Shown: positions 46,183 to 54,889 of the stretch, piece by piece
Layout: the number at the start of each line of letters is the position of its first letter
Position numbering within the stretch: the first letter of the stretch is position 1
DNA from: Clostridia bacterium
Lineage (GTDB): Bacteria > Bacillota > Clostridia > UBA1381
Reading direction: 5' to 3'
DNA length: 64,000 nt
Assembly: GCA_017551095.1 (NCBI GenBank)
Contig: JAFZMQ010000022.1
Span: 1 to 64,000, forward strand
Made by a program: the position numbers and the translations under genes
Notes under the pieces: model-generated
What the model was told of the DNA's origin: nothing
What the model saw: the letters and a program-made list of their open reading frames with translations, nothing else
The model's database searches: none

Positions 46183-48195
46183 TTAGCTTATGTCAAGCAT
46201 TTCCATATATAAATGCCCGTTTTTCGCGATATGCTCTTTTCGTTCTTGGAGCTTGTCACCCAAAAGTATGTCAAAAACTTCTGCCGTACGCTCGATATTT
46301 TCAGGATTGACACGGATAAGCCGTCTTGTTGCAGGATGCATTGTTGTAAGACTCATCATTTCGGGCTGGTTTTCACCAAGACCTTTGCTCCGCTTGATGT
46401 CAACATCATTTTTTTCAATGTCCTCATCTGCAAGGCCTGATAAAATAGTTTCTTTTTCGCCGTCGGAATATGCAAATAGCTTTTCGCCCTTGCGTTTCCC
46501 CTTTTCTATTGTAATTTCATAGAGCGGAGATTCCGCAATGTATACCTTGCCCATATCTATAAGGCTTGGCATAAGCCGGTAAATCATAGTGAGAACAAGG
46601 GTGCGGATTTGGAATCCGTCGACATCGGCATCGGTACAGATAATTACCTTATCCCACCTGAGATTGTCGATATTAAATTCCTCAATGCCCTTTATGTGCT
46701 TGGTTTTTATTTCTATTCCACAACCTAAAACCTTTACTAAATCCAAAATAACATCACTTTTGAAAATCTTGTTGTAATCGGCTTTTAGGCAGTTTAAAAT
46801 TTTGCCTCTAATTGGCATAATCGCCTGAAAATCAGGGTTTCTTGCCTGTTTACATGAGCCGAGAGCCGAGTCGCCCTCGACAATATACACTTCTCGTTTT
46901 GAAACATCTTTGCTGCGGCAGTCAACGAATTTTTCGACACGGTTCGTTATATCCATTGAGCCTGTGAGCTTCTTTTTTGTATCAATACGCACCTTTTCTG
47001 CATTTTCACGGCTACGCTTGTTTATAAGCACCTGATTTGCAATTTTTTCGGCGTCAATTTTATTTTCAATAAAGTAAACTTCAAGCTTATGCCGTAAAAA
47101 CTCGGTCATAGTGTCTTGAATAAACTTGTTATTTATCGCTTTTTTAGTCTGGTTTTCATAGCTTGTGTGCGTAGAAAATGAGTTTATCACAAGTGCCAGA
47201 CAATCGGCAATATCAATAAATGTTATTCTCGACTCATTTTTGTTATATTTGCCGCTTTGTTTTAAATATTGGTCAATCGCATAAACAAACGCATTCTTTA
47301 CCGCTTTGTCGGGAGCACCGCCATGTTCCAAAAAGCTTGAATTGTGGTAATATTCCAAAAGATTTACCGCTGTCGAAAAGCAAAATGCAATCTGCATTTT
47401 AACCTTATATTCCGGCTTGTCCTCTCGGTCACGCCCAACTCTTTCGGCATCCCAGACCTCTGTTTTAGTAAAGGAATTTTCGCCGACAAGGTCTTCTAAA
47501 TAGTCAACAATTCCGTTTTTGTAGTAGTATTCAAAAAGTTCAATTCCGCTTTCCGTTTCATTATAGAAAATAAAGCGGATTCCGGCATTAGTCATAGCCT
47601 GTTTTTGCAGCGTGTCCTTGAAAAAGTCAACGGGTATGTCAATATCTGTAAAAACATCTCTGTCGGGACGCCATTTGGTAATCGTTCCCGTTTTGGTAGA
47701 CGATACGGGAATTTTGGTAAGTCCGCCGATATTCTCGCCCTTTTCAAAATGAAGCGTGTATCGGGATTTGTCACGGACTACTTCAACATCCATATATTCC
47801 GACGAATACTGAGTAGCACACGCACCCAGACCGTTTAACCCCAAACTGTATTCATACATACCGCCGTCATTGTTGTTGTATTTTCCTCCTGCATAAAGCT
47901 CACAGAATACAAGCTCCCAATTATAGCGTTCCTCTTTTTCGTTGTAGTCAAGCGGAATTCCGCGTCCGTGGTCACGAACTTCGATACTGCCGTCTTTAAA
48001 GCGTGTGACCTCGATTACATTTCCGTAACCTTCGCGAGATTCGTCAATGGAGTTTGAGAGTATCTCAAAAAAGGAGTGTTCGCAGCCTTCCAAGCCGTCC
48101 GAACCGAAAATAACGGCAGGACGCTTTCTTACTCTGTCCGCACCCTTTAAGCTTGTTATGCTCTGATTTCCGTACTCTTCTTTACTTTTTGCCAT
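46183..48195 (-). CDS. parE: Topoisomerase IV subunit B-like (ParE/GyrB family)
   Basis: The ATPase subunit, 670 residues. GHKL motifs: NSIDE at 48-52, DHGRGIP at 75-81, and GLNGLGACATQYSS. The Toprim domain has YIVEGDSALGSCKQARN, where GyrB normally has EGDSAGGS, then IMPIRGKILN, and TDADVDGFQIRTL with metal-binding Asp residues. The end resembles GyrB with KGLGE. Divergent but complete. GAGAGGA before the ATG and a strong divergent promoter lead the operon parE-parC-glycosyltransferase. Confidence 0.9.
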   Translation of the reverse strand: MAKSKEEYGNQSITSLKGADRVRKRPAVIFGSDGLEGCEHSFFEILSNSIDESREGYGNVIEVTRFKDGSIEVRDHGRGIPLDYNEKEERYNWELVFCELYAGGKYNNNDGGMYEYSLGLNGLGACATQYSSEYMDVEVVRDKSRYTLHFEKGENIGGLTKIPVSSTKTGTITKWRPDRDVFTDIDIPVDFFKDTLQKQAMTNAGIRFIFYNETESGIELFEYYYKNGIVDYLEDLVGENSFTKTEVWDAERVGRDREDKPEYKVKMQIAFCFSTAVNLLEYYHNSSFLEHGGAPDKAVKNAFVYAIDQYLKQSGKYNKNESRITFIDIADCLALVINSFSTHTSYENQTKKAINNKFIQDTMTEFLRHKLEVYFIENKIDAEKIANQVLINKRSRENAEKVRIDTKKKLTGSMDITNRVEKFVDCRSKDVSKREVYIVEGDSALGSCKQARNPDFQAIMPIRGKILNCLKADYNKIFKSDVILDLVKVLGCGIEIKTKHIKGIEEFNIDNLRWDKVIICTDADVDGFQIRTLVLTMIYRLMPSLIDMGKVYIAESPLYEITIEKGKRKGEKLFAYSDGEKETILSGLADEDIEKNDVDIKRSKGLGENQPEMMSLTTMHPATRRLIRVNPENIERTAEVFDILLGDKLQERKEHIAKNGHLYMEMLDIS

Positions 48196-48249
48196 ATAAA
48201 AATCCTCTCTATATCAATATCTTTGAATTTTTACAATTATTACACACAT

Positions 48250-48278
48250 ATTATACCATATTTAGTGAATTTTGTCAA
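48250..48278 (-). promoter_or_regulatory. Promoter for parE-parC
   Basis: Minus-strand TTGACA, 17 bp, TATAAT with extended TGG: a near-ideal promoter. Confidence 0.85.
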
Positions 48279-48292
48279 ATTTATTCTTACTA

Positions 48293-48321
48293 TTGTAATT
48301 GCAGAAAAAATGTGGTAGAAT
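48293..48321 (+). promoter_or_regulatory. Promoter for the Cys-cluster/VanW/topB operon
   Basis: TTGTAA, 17 bp, TAGAAT with extended TGG. Confidence 0.75.
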
Positions 48322-48372
48322 GGAAGCGAAAAGTAGCATATTTTACTATTATGTGCGGAAGGTATTAAAATA

Positions 48373-48894
48373 ATGAATGTGGAATATATATACTTGCAGC
48401 TTTACAGGCTGTTTGATAAATCGACACCGATAAAAGCCGATTGCGGAAAACTTTGCAAAAAACGGTGCTGCAAGGGTGATGACGGAGGAATGTATCTTTT
48501 TCCCGGTGAGGAAAAGGTCTTTAAACTTCTAAAACCGAATTGGGCAAAAACCGAAAAGTCTGATTTTTATTATGAATTTGGCGGAAAACGGAAAAATGTG
48601 CCGATTCTGTTTTGCGACGGAATTTGCGACCGTTATCAAAGACCACTTGCCTGTCGGATTTTTCCGCTCACGCCGTACATAAATAAGGACGGAAAAGCGG
48701 AAATTATAATAGACCCTCGTGCCAAATCAATGTGTCCGCTGTCAAATACTCTTGATATTGCGGATTTTGACGGGGGATTTGTTAAAAATATAAAAAAAGC
48801 ATTTGCGGTTTTAATGAGAAGCAAGGAAATAACCGAGTATTTAAAAGCATATTCGGAATATATAGATGAATATAAAAAATTTTTTAAAGAGTGA
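48373..48894 (+). CDS. YkgJ-like cysteine-cluster protein
   Basis: A 173-residue protein with the Cys-rich arrangement of the YkgJ (PF03692) metal-chelating family: CGKLCKKRCC near residue 24, then FCDGICDRYQRPLACRIFP near residue 78, and a further Cys at MCPLS. The spacing in the first cluster (C-x3-C-x3-CC) differs slightly from the usual CxxCxxCC. The family is thought to bind zinc or iron; function unknown. Its stop overlaps the VanW gene start region. Confidence 0.8.
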   Translation: MNVEYIYLQLYRLFDKSTPIKADCGKLCKKRCCKGDDGGMYLFPGEEKVFKLLKPNWAKTEKSDFYYEFGGKRKNVPILFCDGICDRYQRPLACRIFPLTPYINKDGKAEIIIDPRAKSMCPLSNTLDIADFDGGFVKNIKKAFAVLMRSKEITEYLKAYSEYIDEYKKFFKE

Positions 48895-48899
48895 TTGAT

Positions 48900-50606
48900 A
48901 TGAAAAGAGAAAGAAAAAAAGAAAAAGCACCAAAAAAAGCAAATAAAGCACTTATAATCGTATTGTCGGTAATAGGTGCAATAATAGTTCTTGCAGGAGG
49001 TGCTTTGGCGGCACTGAATCCGGGTGACAAAATAGCCAAAGGCGTAAGGATTGATGGAATAAATGTCGGCGGAAAAACTGCTGAGGGAGCAAAGGAAATA
49101 ATAGCTCCTGAAAATAGTTTTAAGGGGCAGGAATTTGTTTTAAAGGACAGTAATTCGGACGCTCAAACGAGTTTTTTGGCAGATGATGTGGCATTTGATT
49201 ACGATATAGATAAAACAGTGGAAGAAGCATACAAAATAGGCAGGGGCAACGGTCTTATAAATGATGCGGTTGACCTTGTAAAGCTTGTATTTTCGCCTGT
49301 TGATATTCCGTACAGCTATGGATATGATGAAGAAGCACTTAATAAAGTTTTATATGATTTCGGTGTTTCGGCAAACGGCGAACAGAAAAACTATGATTTG
49401 GAATTCGGTGACGGAATTGTTAAGGTAAAAAAGGGTTCAAGCGGACAGGATAAGGATGTAACGAATCTTTTGGAAACATTTTTGGAGGCGGTAGGAAAGG
49501 GCGAGACCGAGATTTCGTTAGCTCTTGAAACCAAAAATCCGCCTGAGCCCAGCGTAAACAGTCTGTATGATGAAATATATATAAAACCGCAGGACGCAAC
49601 ATATGAAATAGCAAACGGCAAAATGACAGTAACACCTGAGGTTTTAGGACGGGAAATTGACAAGGAAGAGGCAGAAAAGCAAATAGAGACGATTAAAAAC
49701 GGCGGAGAAGCAACATTAAAAGTTGTAACGCTTAAACCCGAGGTTACCGAAGCGTCCATAAATGCCGAACTTTTCGGGACTGTGCTCGGTAAATTTGCAA
49801 CATCATATGCTACATCCTCAAAAAACAGAAGCGATAATGTGGAACTTGCGGCAAGGAGGATAGACGGGATAATCCTTATGCCAAACGAGGAATTTTCCTA
49901 TAACAGCGTTGTGGGCAAGAGAACGGCGGAAAACGGATTTAAGGAAGCTCCCGTATTTGAAAACGGCGAAACTGTGCAAGGTATGGGTGGAGGAGTGTGC
50001 CAGGTCAGCAGTACGCTTTACTCTGCGGTTTTGTATGCAGATTTGCCTGTTTTGGAGCGTCAAAATCACTCTATGACTGTTTCCTATGTTCCCAAAGGGC
50101 AGGACGCAACAGTTGCGTATGGCTCAATTGATTTCCGTTTTAAAAATGACACAAAAGGACCTATTAAAATTTCTGCAAAAACAGGCGGAAAGACCGTTGA
50201 AATGTCTATTTGGGGAGCGAAACCCGAAAAGGAAAAGAAAGTTGAAATAATTAACAGTGTAGTGGAAACAAAAGCACCGACGGTTGAGGAAGTCACCGAG
50301 CCGACAATGAAATTGGGCGAAAGAAAGGTGATTTCAAACGGTAAAACGGGATATACCGTCGCCACCACGCGAAAAGTGTATGAGAACGGTAAGGAAGTTA
50401 AGTCTGAAAAAATGACTTCGAGCAAATATAAAATGATACCGACAAAGGTTGCGGTCGGCTCCCAGTCAGTTCCTGTATTTGATGAGGTTTCGGAGGAAGA
50501 TGCCGAAACGGCAGATAAAAAAGAGGAAGAAAAGACAGAAACACCTGAAAAAACCGAAAAACCTGTAATTGAAAGACCGAGTGCAAACGAAACGGTAGAG
50601 GAATAG
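48900..50606 (+). CDS. VanW family protein with G5-like domain
   Basis: A membrane-anchored extracellular protein of 568 residues: basic N terminus, transmembrane helix ~22-45, two peptidoglycan-binding-4-like segments (~50-290), then the VanW domain (~310-435) with EFSYNSVVGKRTAENGF, MGGGVCQVSSTLYSAVL and QNHSMTVSYVP. A G5-like stretch (~450-515, YTVATTRKVYENGKEV) and an acidic tail follow. VanW is linked to glycopeptide-resistance loci but its function is unknown; no van genes are nearby. A GTG at 48891 is a possible alternative start. Confidence 0.9.
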   Translation: MKRERKKEKAPKKANKALIIVLSVIGAIIVLAGGALAALNPGDKIAKGVRIDGINVGGKTAEGAKEIIAPENSFKGQEFVLKDSNSDAQTSFLADDVAFDYDIDKTVEEAYKIGRGNGLINDAVDLVKLVFSPVDIPYSYGYDEEALNKVLYDFGVSANGEQKNYDLEFGDGIVKVKKGSSGQDKDVTNLLETFLEAVGKGETEISLALETKNPPEPSVNSLYDEIYIKPQDATYEIANGKMTVTPEVLGREIDKEEAEKQIETIKNGGEATLKVVTLKPEVTEASINAELFGTVLGKFATSYATSSKNRSDNVELAARRIDGIILMPNEEFSYNSVVGKRTAENGFKEAPVFENGETVQGMGGGVCQVSSTLYSAVLYADLPVLERQNHSMTVSYVPKGQDATVAYGSIDFRFKNDTKGPIKISAKTGGKTVEMSIWGAKPEKEKKVEIINSVVETKAPTVEEVTEPTMKLGERKVISNGKTGYTVATTRKVYENGKEVKSEKMTSSKYKMIPTKVAVGSQSVPVFDEVSEEDAETADKKEEEKTETPEKTEKPVIERPSANETVEE

Positions 50607-50616
50607 GGGAAAAGCT

Positions 50617-52694
50617 ATGATACTCATAATAGCCGAAAAACCGAGCCTTGCAAGAAATATTGCCGCCGGCATAGGCAAAATGCAAAGAGCCGACGGCTTT
50701 TTGTATGATGAAAACTACATAATAACATGGGCTTTTGGGCATCTTTTTTCTCTTGCCGATATAGAGGACTATTCGCCGAACAGTGCGGGAAAATGGACGC
50801 TTCAAAATATCCCGTGCTTTCCTGAAAATTTTGAATTTAAATTAAAAAGGGACAAAAACGGGAAGGTTGACGCAGGTGTTAAAAAGCAGTTTGAAACCAT
50901 AAAAACGCTGATAAACCGTGATGATGTGGATACTGTTGTAAATGCCGGGGACTCTGACCGCGAGGGAGAAATTATTGTAAGAATTTGCATTAATAAGGCA
51001 AATTGCAAAAATAAGGCATTTAAACGGCTTTGGTTGCCTGACCAGACGCCGCAGACAGTACGCTCGGCACTTAGCGATATGAAAGACGAATCACAGTATG
51101 ACAACCTTGCAAACGAGGGCTACGCAAGGACTTTTCTGGATTGGCTTTACGGCGTAAATCTTACGAGATATGCGACCTTAAAAACAGGCACTCTTTTGCG
51201 TGTAGGAAGAGTTATAGTGCCGATTGTAAAGGCGATATATGACAGGGATATGGCAATCCGCAATTTCAAACCCGATATTTATTATGCCATAACCAGCAAG
51301 GCGGAAACAAAGGGCGAAGAAATAGAGCTTACAAGTACGAAAAAGTTCCAAAAAAATGACTTAAAAAGGCGGAAGAGCTTTGCAAAACATACAACACACA
51401 AGAGGCAACAGTAGTTGAAAAAAAGACAAAAAAGGATAGCTTAAAGGCAGGAAAACTCTATTCACTCACAAAGCTTCAAAACTTTTTAGGCAAAAAGTAT
51501 AAGATGCCTATGGAGGAAAGCTTAAAAATTCTGCAAGGGCTTTATGAAAAGGGTTATGTTACATATCCCAGAACAAACTCCGAGTACTTGGCGGAAGCAG
51601 AAAAGGACAAAATCAAAATGATTTTGGACGGAGTTAAAAAATTAGGCTATCCCGTCGAATTCAAAACAGGCAAAAATATTTTTGACGATTCAAAAATAGA
51701 GGCACATTCGGCACTTACGCCAACCTATAAAATTCCGCAAAAGGACGCACTATCAGGCGACGAAAAAAAGGTTTACGGTGCGGTTATGCGTCGGTTTGTA
51801 GCGGTTTTTTGCAGTGAGGAATGTGAGGTACAAAAGCAGGAAATCAAAATTGCGGTTGGTGATTTAGAGGAATTTACCCTAAAAGGAACAGTAATATTAA
51901 AAGCCGGTTGGACAAAATTTGATGATTACACCAAAAAGGACAAACTCTTGCCCGACTTGGACAAGGGAGATAAGGTAAATATCGACTTCAAACCGCAGGA
52001 AAAGGAAACAACTCCCCCGAAGCACTACACGATTGAAACGCTTAACAATTACCTCAAAAACCCGTTCCGTGAGGATAAGCAGAATATCGAAACGGAGGAC
52101 GATGCCGAAGAATACCGAGCCGTTTTTGAAGGGTTGGAGCTTGGCACAGAGGCAACAAGAACGGGGATAATAGATAATGCCATAAAAAGCGGATATATAT
52201 CGCTTAAAAAAGATGTTTATAGCATACTGTCGGGCGGTGAATTTTTAATAGAATCCTTAAAGCGAATGAATATCAGTATGGATAAATACAAAACCTCCGA
52301 ATTCGGAAAAGCTTTAAAAAAGGTGTATCACGGCGAAATGGCAATAGGTGAAAGCGTTAAACTTGCCGAGGATGAAATAAAAAGAGTTTTTGAAAATCGT
52401 GAAAAGGATAAAGACGACGGCTTTGTCGGAGATATTGTAGGCAAATGTCCGCTATGCAAAAAAGATGTTGCAAGAACAAGGTTTGGGTACAGTTGCACAG
52501 GCTACCGTGACGGCTGTAAATTTTCGGTAAATAATGTAATTTTAGGCAGGACAATTTCGATGGAGAACATGGAAAAACTGCTGAAAACGGGGGAAAGCGA
52601 CATAATAGACGGCTTTATTTCAAAGCATACAGGAAAGGAATTTTCAGCAAAATTGAAGCTCGAAAACGGAAAAACGGTGTTTGATTTTAACTAA
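50617..52694 (+). pseudogene. topB: DNA topoisomerase III, broken by a one-base frameshift
   Basis: A type IA topoisomerase coding region split in two frames. The first part (50617-51414, 265 codons) has the Toprim domain: Glu7 in AEKPSLAR and DSDREGE at 112-118. The second frame (open from 51360, first ATG 51504) continues the protein in register with KKAEELCKTYNTQEATVVEK, the catalytic Tyr in VTYPRTNSEYL, TRTGIID, and a C-terminal zinc ribbon (CPLC...SCTGYRDGC). Adding one A in the A5 tract at 51363-51367 restores a ~692-residue protein. Neither fragment alone has both catalytic elements. Sequencing or assembly error remains possible. Confidence 0.85.
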
Positions 52695-52708
52695 TCACAC
52701 ACCGTTTT
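52671..52708. terminator. Hairpin shared by the ends of topB and the CpsB-like gene
   Basis: AAAACGGTGT and ACACCGTTTT enclose an 18-nt loop. The topB stop lies in the loop and the downstream arm reaches the convergent gene's stop codon, so it may act on both transcripts. Confidence 0.6.
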
Positions 52709-53462
52709 AAAGTATCAGTTTTTTAATTGGATTAAGCCTTGGAAGTTTAGGAACAGGCACAGTTTTGTTTTCAAGTATCCTTTGCGACGCAGTGTCAATA
52801 TAATGGGAATATGGGGTTCCGAATTTTTTTTCGATTATTCTGTACGCCTCGGCAAAACACGGAGGGCGTGACGACAGGTTATGCATATCACTCCCTAATA
52901 TATGTAGCGAGTCGGTTTCAAAAAGTTCTAAGAGCTTTTTGCGGTTTGAATGAGAAATAAAGGACTCGGCATTTGCCTGATACAAAAGATTTAATGAAAA
53001 CAGCTCGGAAAACTTTTCCGAAAATTCAAAATATCTGTCAATGTGTGCTATAATCGGCTTTAATCCAAGATTTTTGATGCGGTATATTTCTTCAAAATCC
53101 TCATCCTTCCACTTCCCAAAAGGCATTTCTATTAAGATATAATCAGTATTTTCTATGCAAAGAAGAGGAAGCTCCGGAAAGGTGCTGAGGTTTTTCACTA
53201 AATGAACCTCGCTGCCAAGCACAATTTTAGGATATGCGTCTTTTTCGCTTTTTATGGCGTCGCAAACAAGCGAATACGCCGTTTTCCGCTTTTCCAGAAA
53301 ATGAGTTATACTCTTACTGCCGTGAAATGCGTAACAGTGCGAAGTAGAAACAACGGTATCAACTCCCGAAGCCTTAGAAAGTCTAAGCATTTCAAGACTT
53401 TCCGGGAGATTTTTTGCTCCGTCATCAACATTTGGCAGGAAATGTGAGTGGAAATCAATCAT
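52707..53462 (-). CDS. CpsB/YwqE-type PHP-domain tyrosine phosphatase
   Basis: A metal-dependent phosphatase of 251 residues. The N terminus MIDFHSHFLPNVDDGAKN contains the HxH metal motif and matches CpsB (HSHxLPGxDDG). Later motifs are STSHCYAF, GSEVHL, IIAHIDRY and GSDMHN, completing the PHP site. CpsB enzymes dephosphorylate capsule-regulating tyrosine kinases. No kinase or capsule operon is adjacent. It starts 13 bases after ireB, and the two are probably co-transcribed. Confidence 0.9.
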   Translation of the reverse strand: MIDFHSHFLPNVDDGAKNLPESLEMLRLSKASGVDTVVSTSHCYAFHGSKSITHFLEKRKTAYSLVCDAIKSEKDAYPKIVLGSEVHLVKNLSTFPELPLLCIENTDYILIEMPFGKWKDEDFEEIYRIKNLGLKPIIAHIDRYFEFSEKFSELFSLNLLYQANAESFISHSNRKKLLELFETDSLHILGSDMHNLSSRPPCFAEAYRIIEKKFGTPYSHYIDTASQRILENKTVPVPKLPRLNPIKKLIL

Positions 53463-53475
53463 AAATATCCCTCTT

Positions 53476-53730
53476 TTATAGGTGCTTGATGTAATTTTTC
53501 ACAAGTTCTTCCAAAAGCTCGTCACGCTCAACACGGACAATAAGGCTCCTTGCACCGTTATAGCTGGTAATATAGGTCGGGTCGTCGGAAAGAATATATC
53601 CAACAATCTGACTTATGGGGTCATAGCCTTTTACCTGCAAAGCATCATAAACGGCAGCTAAAATATCGTGTACCTCATTGGATTTTTCAGCACCGATATT
53701 GATTTTCATAGTATCGTTATTAAAATCCAT
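53476..53730 (-). CDS. ireB: IreB family regulatory phosphoprotein (UPF0297)
   Basis: An 84-residue protein starting at 53730 (AAAGGG eight bases upstream); an in-frame Met nine codons earlier lacks an [23 protein letters not shown], then [19 protein letters not shown] and [19 protein letters not shown], match IreB/YrzL closely. IreB is a substrate of the Ser/Thr kinase IreK in Enterococcus and modulates cephalosporin tolerance. The usual order ireB-ruvX-yrzB is altered here: ireB comes last, behind a terminator and its own promoter. Confidence 0.95.
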   Translation of the reverse strand: MDFNNDTMKINIGAEKSNEVHDILAAVYDALQVKGYDPISQIVGYILSDDPTYITSYNGARSLIVRVERDELLEELVKNYIKHL

Positions 53731-53765
53731 AGCTATCGCCCTTTCTGACAAAATCAATTTACATT

Positions 53766-53794
53766 ATTGTATCACAAAAAAAGGGAAAAATCAA
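53766..53794 (-). promoter_or_regulatory. Promoter for ireB
   Basis: Minus-strand TTGATT, 17 bp, TACAAT with extended TGA. Confidence 0.75.
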
Positions 53795-53813
53795 TAACAA
53801 AATGCGTACAACT

Positions 53814-53845
53814 AAAAAAATCATCGGCAAAAACCGATGATTTTT
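53814..53845. terminator. Strong terminator after the 6S-like RNA
   Basis: TCATCGG-CAAAAA-CCGATGA flanked by A and T runs; works on either strand and on the minus strand ends the ruvX/DUF1292/6S region. Confidence 0.9.
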
Positions 53846-54038
53846 CATTCCCCGCAAAGACCGTAATCAAGACCTGATTTCTTACCTGCATAAGCAGGTG
53901 GGTTATTTACTTTTTGCTTTATATGTCCACTGGCAGTCCCAAAAGGAAAAGGAGGCGTATATGCCACAAAAATATCAATATCCCGTATATAATTTGTTGG
54001 TAAAAAATAGAGGCTTTACACGCGAATCGCAGGGAAAT
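53846..54038 (-). ncRNA. ssrS: Probable 6S RNA (RNA polymerase decoy)
   Basis: A ~190-nt non-coding stretch, the usual 6S length. A closing stem pairs TTCCCTGCGA (minus strand, at 54035-54026) with TTTGCGGGGAA (53858-53848). TGTAA/TTACG and AAGCCT/AGGTCTT extend it. A central open region follows, whose 3' side carries a small hairpin ACCTGC-TTAT-GCAGGT, as in 6S RNAs, and an apical arm (TTTTTGT/GCAAAAA and inner pairs). A terminator follows at once. It was recognised by structure only; a covariance search is needed. It may be processed from the DUF1292 transcript. Confidence 0.5.
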
Positions 54039-54040
54039 AA

Positions 54041-54313
54041 TCAGTTATTTTCTTCTTCAAATTCTTCGTCGCGGCGTACAAATTCGTCGAATGCTGATGT
54101 AAGCTCGTTTTCGTCATCAATCGCAACCAGCTCGGCATCGTCGCCCTCGCCGTCAACACGCATAATTACGACTTCATCTGTTTCCTCGGTACTGCCCTCG
54201 ATAACTTCAAGAAGTGCAAAATATGTTTTGCCGTTAAATTCATATACATCATAAACCATAAACTCGGCAGGATTGCCCTGCTCATCTTCCAAAATCAAAA
54301 TATTATCTTCCAT
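54041..54313 (-). CDS. DUF1292 family protein (YrzB-like)
   Basis: A small acidic protein of 90 residues. ILEDEQGNPAEFMVYDVYEF, then NGKTYFALLEV, match DUF1292 (YrzB), whose gene is nearly always beside ruvX. The C terminus is highly acidic (FVRRDEEFEEENN). Function unknown. It follows ruvX by 55 bases; the 6S-like RNA begins within a few bases of its stop. Confidence 0.9.
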   Translation of the reverse strand: MEDNILILEDEQGNPAEFMVYDVYEFNGKTYFALLEVIEGSTEETDEVVIMRVDGEGDDAELVAIDDENELTSAFDEFVRRDEEFEEENN

Positions 54314-54368
54314 AGCTATTCTCCCATATAAGTATTTACCGATATTTTAATATAATTTGCGGTATATG

Positions 54369-54779
54369 TCAACCGTTTTTTTGCATATATCCTTCAAGGA
54401 TAAGACAGGCGGAAAGGGTATCAATAACATTTTTTCTCGCACCTTTTACGGTATTCGTTTCATTTAGATACCTTGCAGCTCCGACCGTTGTAAGCCGTTC
54501 GTCCCAGAAATCGATTTTGCCGTCAAATACGGTTTTTAAGGACTCTGCAAAGGCATAGGTTGCATCGGCACGAAAACCCAAACTGCCGTCCATATTTTTT
54601 GGAAGACCTATAACAATTTTTTCGGGCAGGTATTCGTCTATCACCTTTTTAAGCTCGGTAAGAGTCTTTTCTTCACCCTTGTTTTTTATAGTGGCAATTC
54701 CCTGTGCCGTTATTCCCAAAGGGTCAGAAACCGCAAGACCAATACGGGCATCACCGTAGTCAATTCCTATTATACGCAT
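54369..54779 (-). CDS. ruvX: RuvX/YqgF Holliday-junction resolvase-like nuclease
   Basis: A 136-residue RNase H-fold protein. MRIIGIDYGDARIGLAVSDP has the first catalytic Asp; IVIGLPKNMDGS, DERLTTVGAARYLNE and VIDTLSACLILEGY supply the others. The family acts in 16S rRNA 5'-end maturation and possibly Holliday-junction resolution. AAGGAG precedes the ATG. Confidence 0.95.
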   Translation of the reverse strand: MRIIGIDYGDARIGLAVSDPLGITAQGIATIKNKGEEKTLTELKKVIDEYLPEKIVIGLPKNMDGSLGFRADATYAFAESLKTVFDGKIDFWDERLTTVGAARYLNETNTVKGARKNVIDTLSACLILEGYMQKNG

Positions 54780-54798
54780 AATAAATCTCCTTATTCAA

Positions 54799-54827
54799 AG
54801 AATAACATAGAAGAAAGTAAAAGTCAA
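54799..54827 (-). promoter_or_regulatory. Promoter for ruvX-DUF1292
   Basis: Minus-strand TTGACT, 17 bp, TATTCT, back-to-back with the PqqD promoter two bases away. Confidence 0.65.
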
Positions 54828-54829
54828 CC

Positions 54830-54858
54830 TTGATTTTTGACGAAATATATGGTAAAAT
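54830..54858 (+). promoter_or_regulatory. Promoter for the PqqD-like gene
   Basis: TTGATT, 17 bp, TAAAAT with extended TGG. It overlaps the upstream part of the open frame, supporting the ATG at 54890. Confidence 0.75.
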
Positions 54859-54889
54859 ACAAGAAATGAAATATGAAAAGGTGATTTTT

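Noticed and set aside
51355-51372. Programmed -1 frameshifting in topB
   Set aside because: The zero-frame codons TTA AAA AGG do not form a canonical X-XXY-YYZ slip site, and topB is not known to need it; a one-base loss in A6 is simpler.
53898-54254. 118-codon plus-strand frame opposite DUF1292 and the 6S-like segment
   Set aside because: Low-complexity Ser-rich translation is the antisense of the acidic DUF1292 gene; the RNA structure explains the rest.
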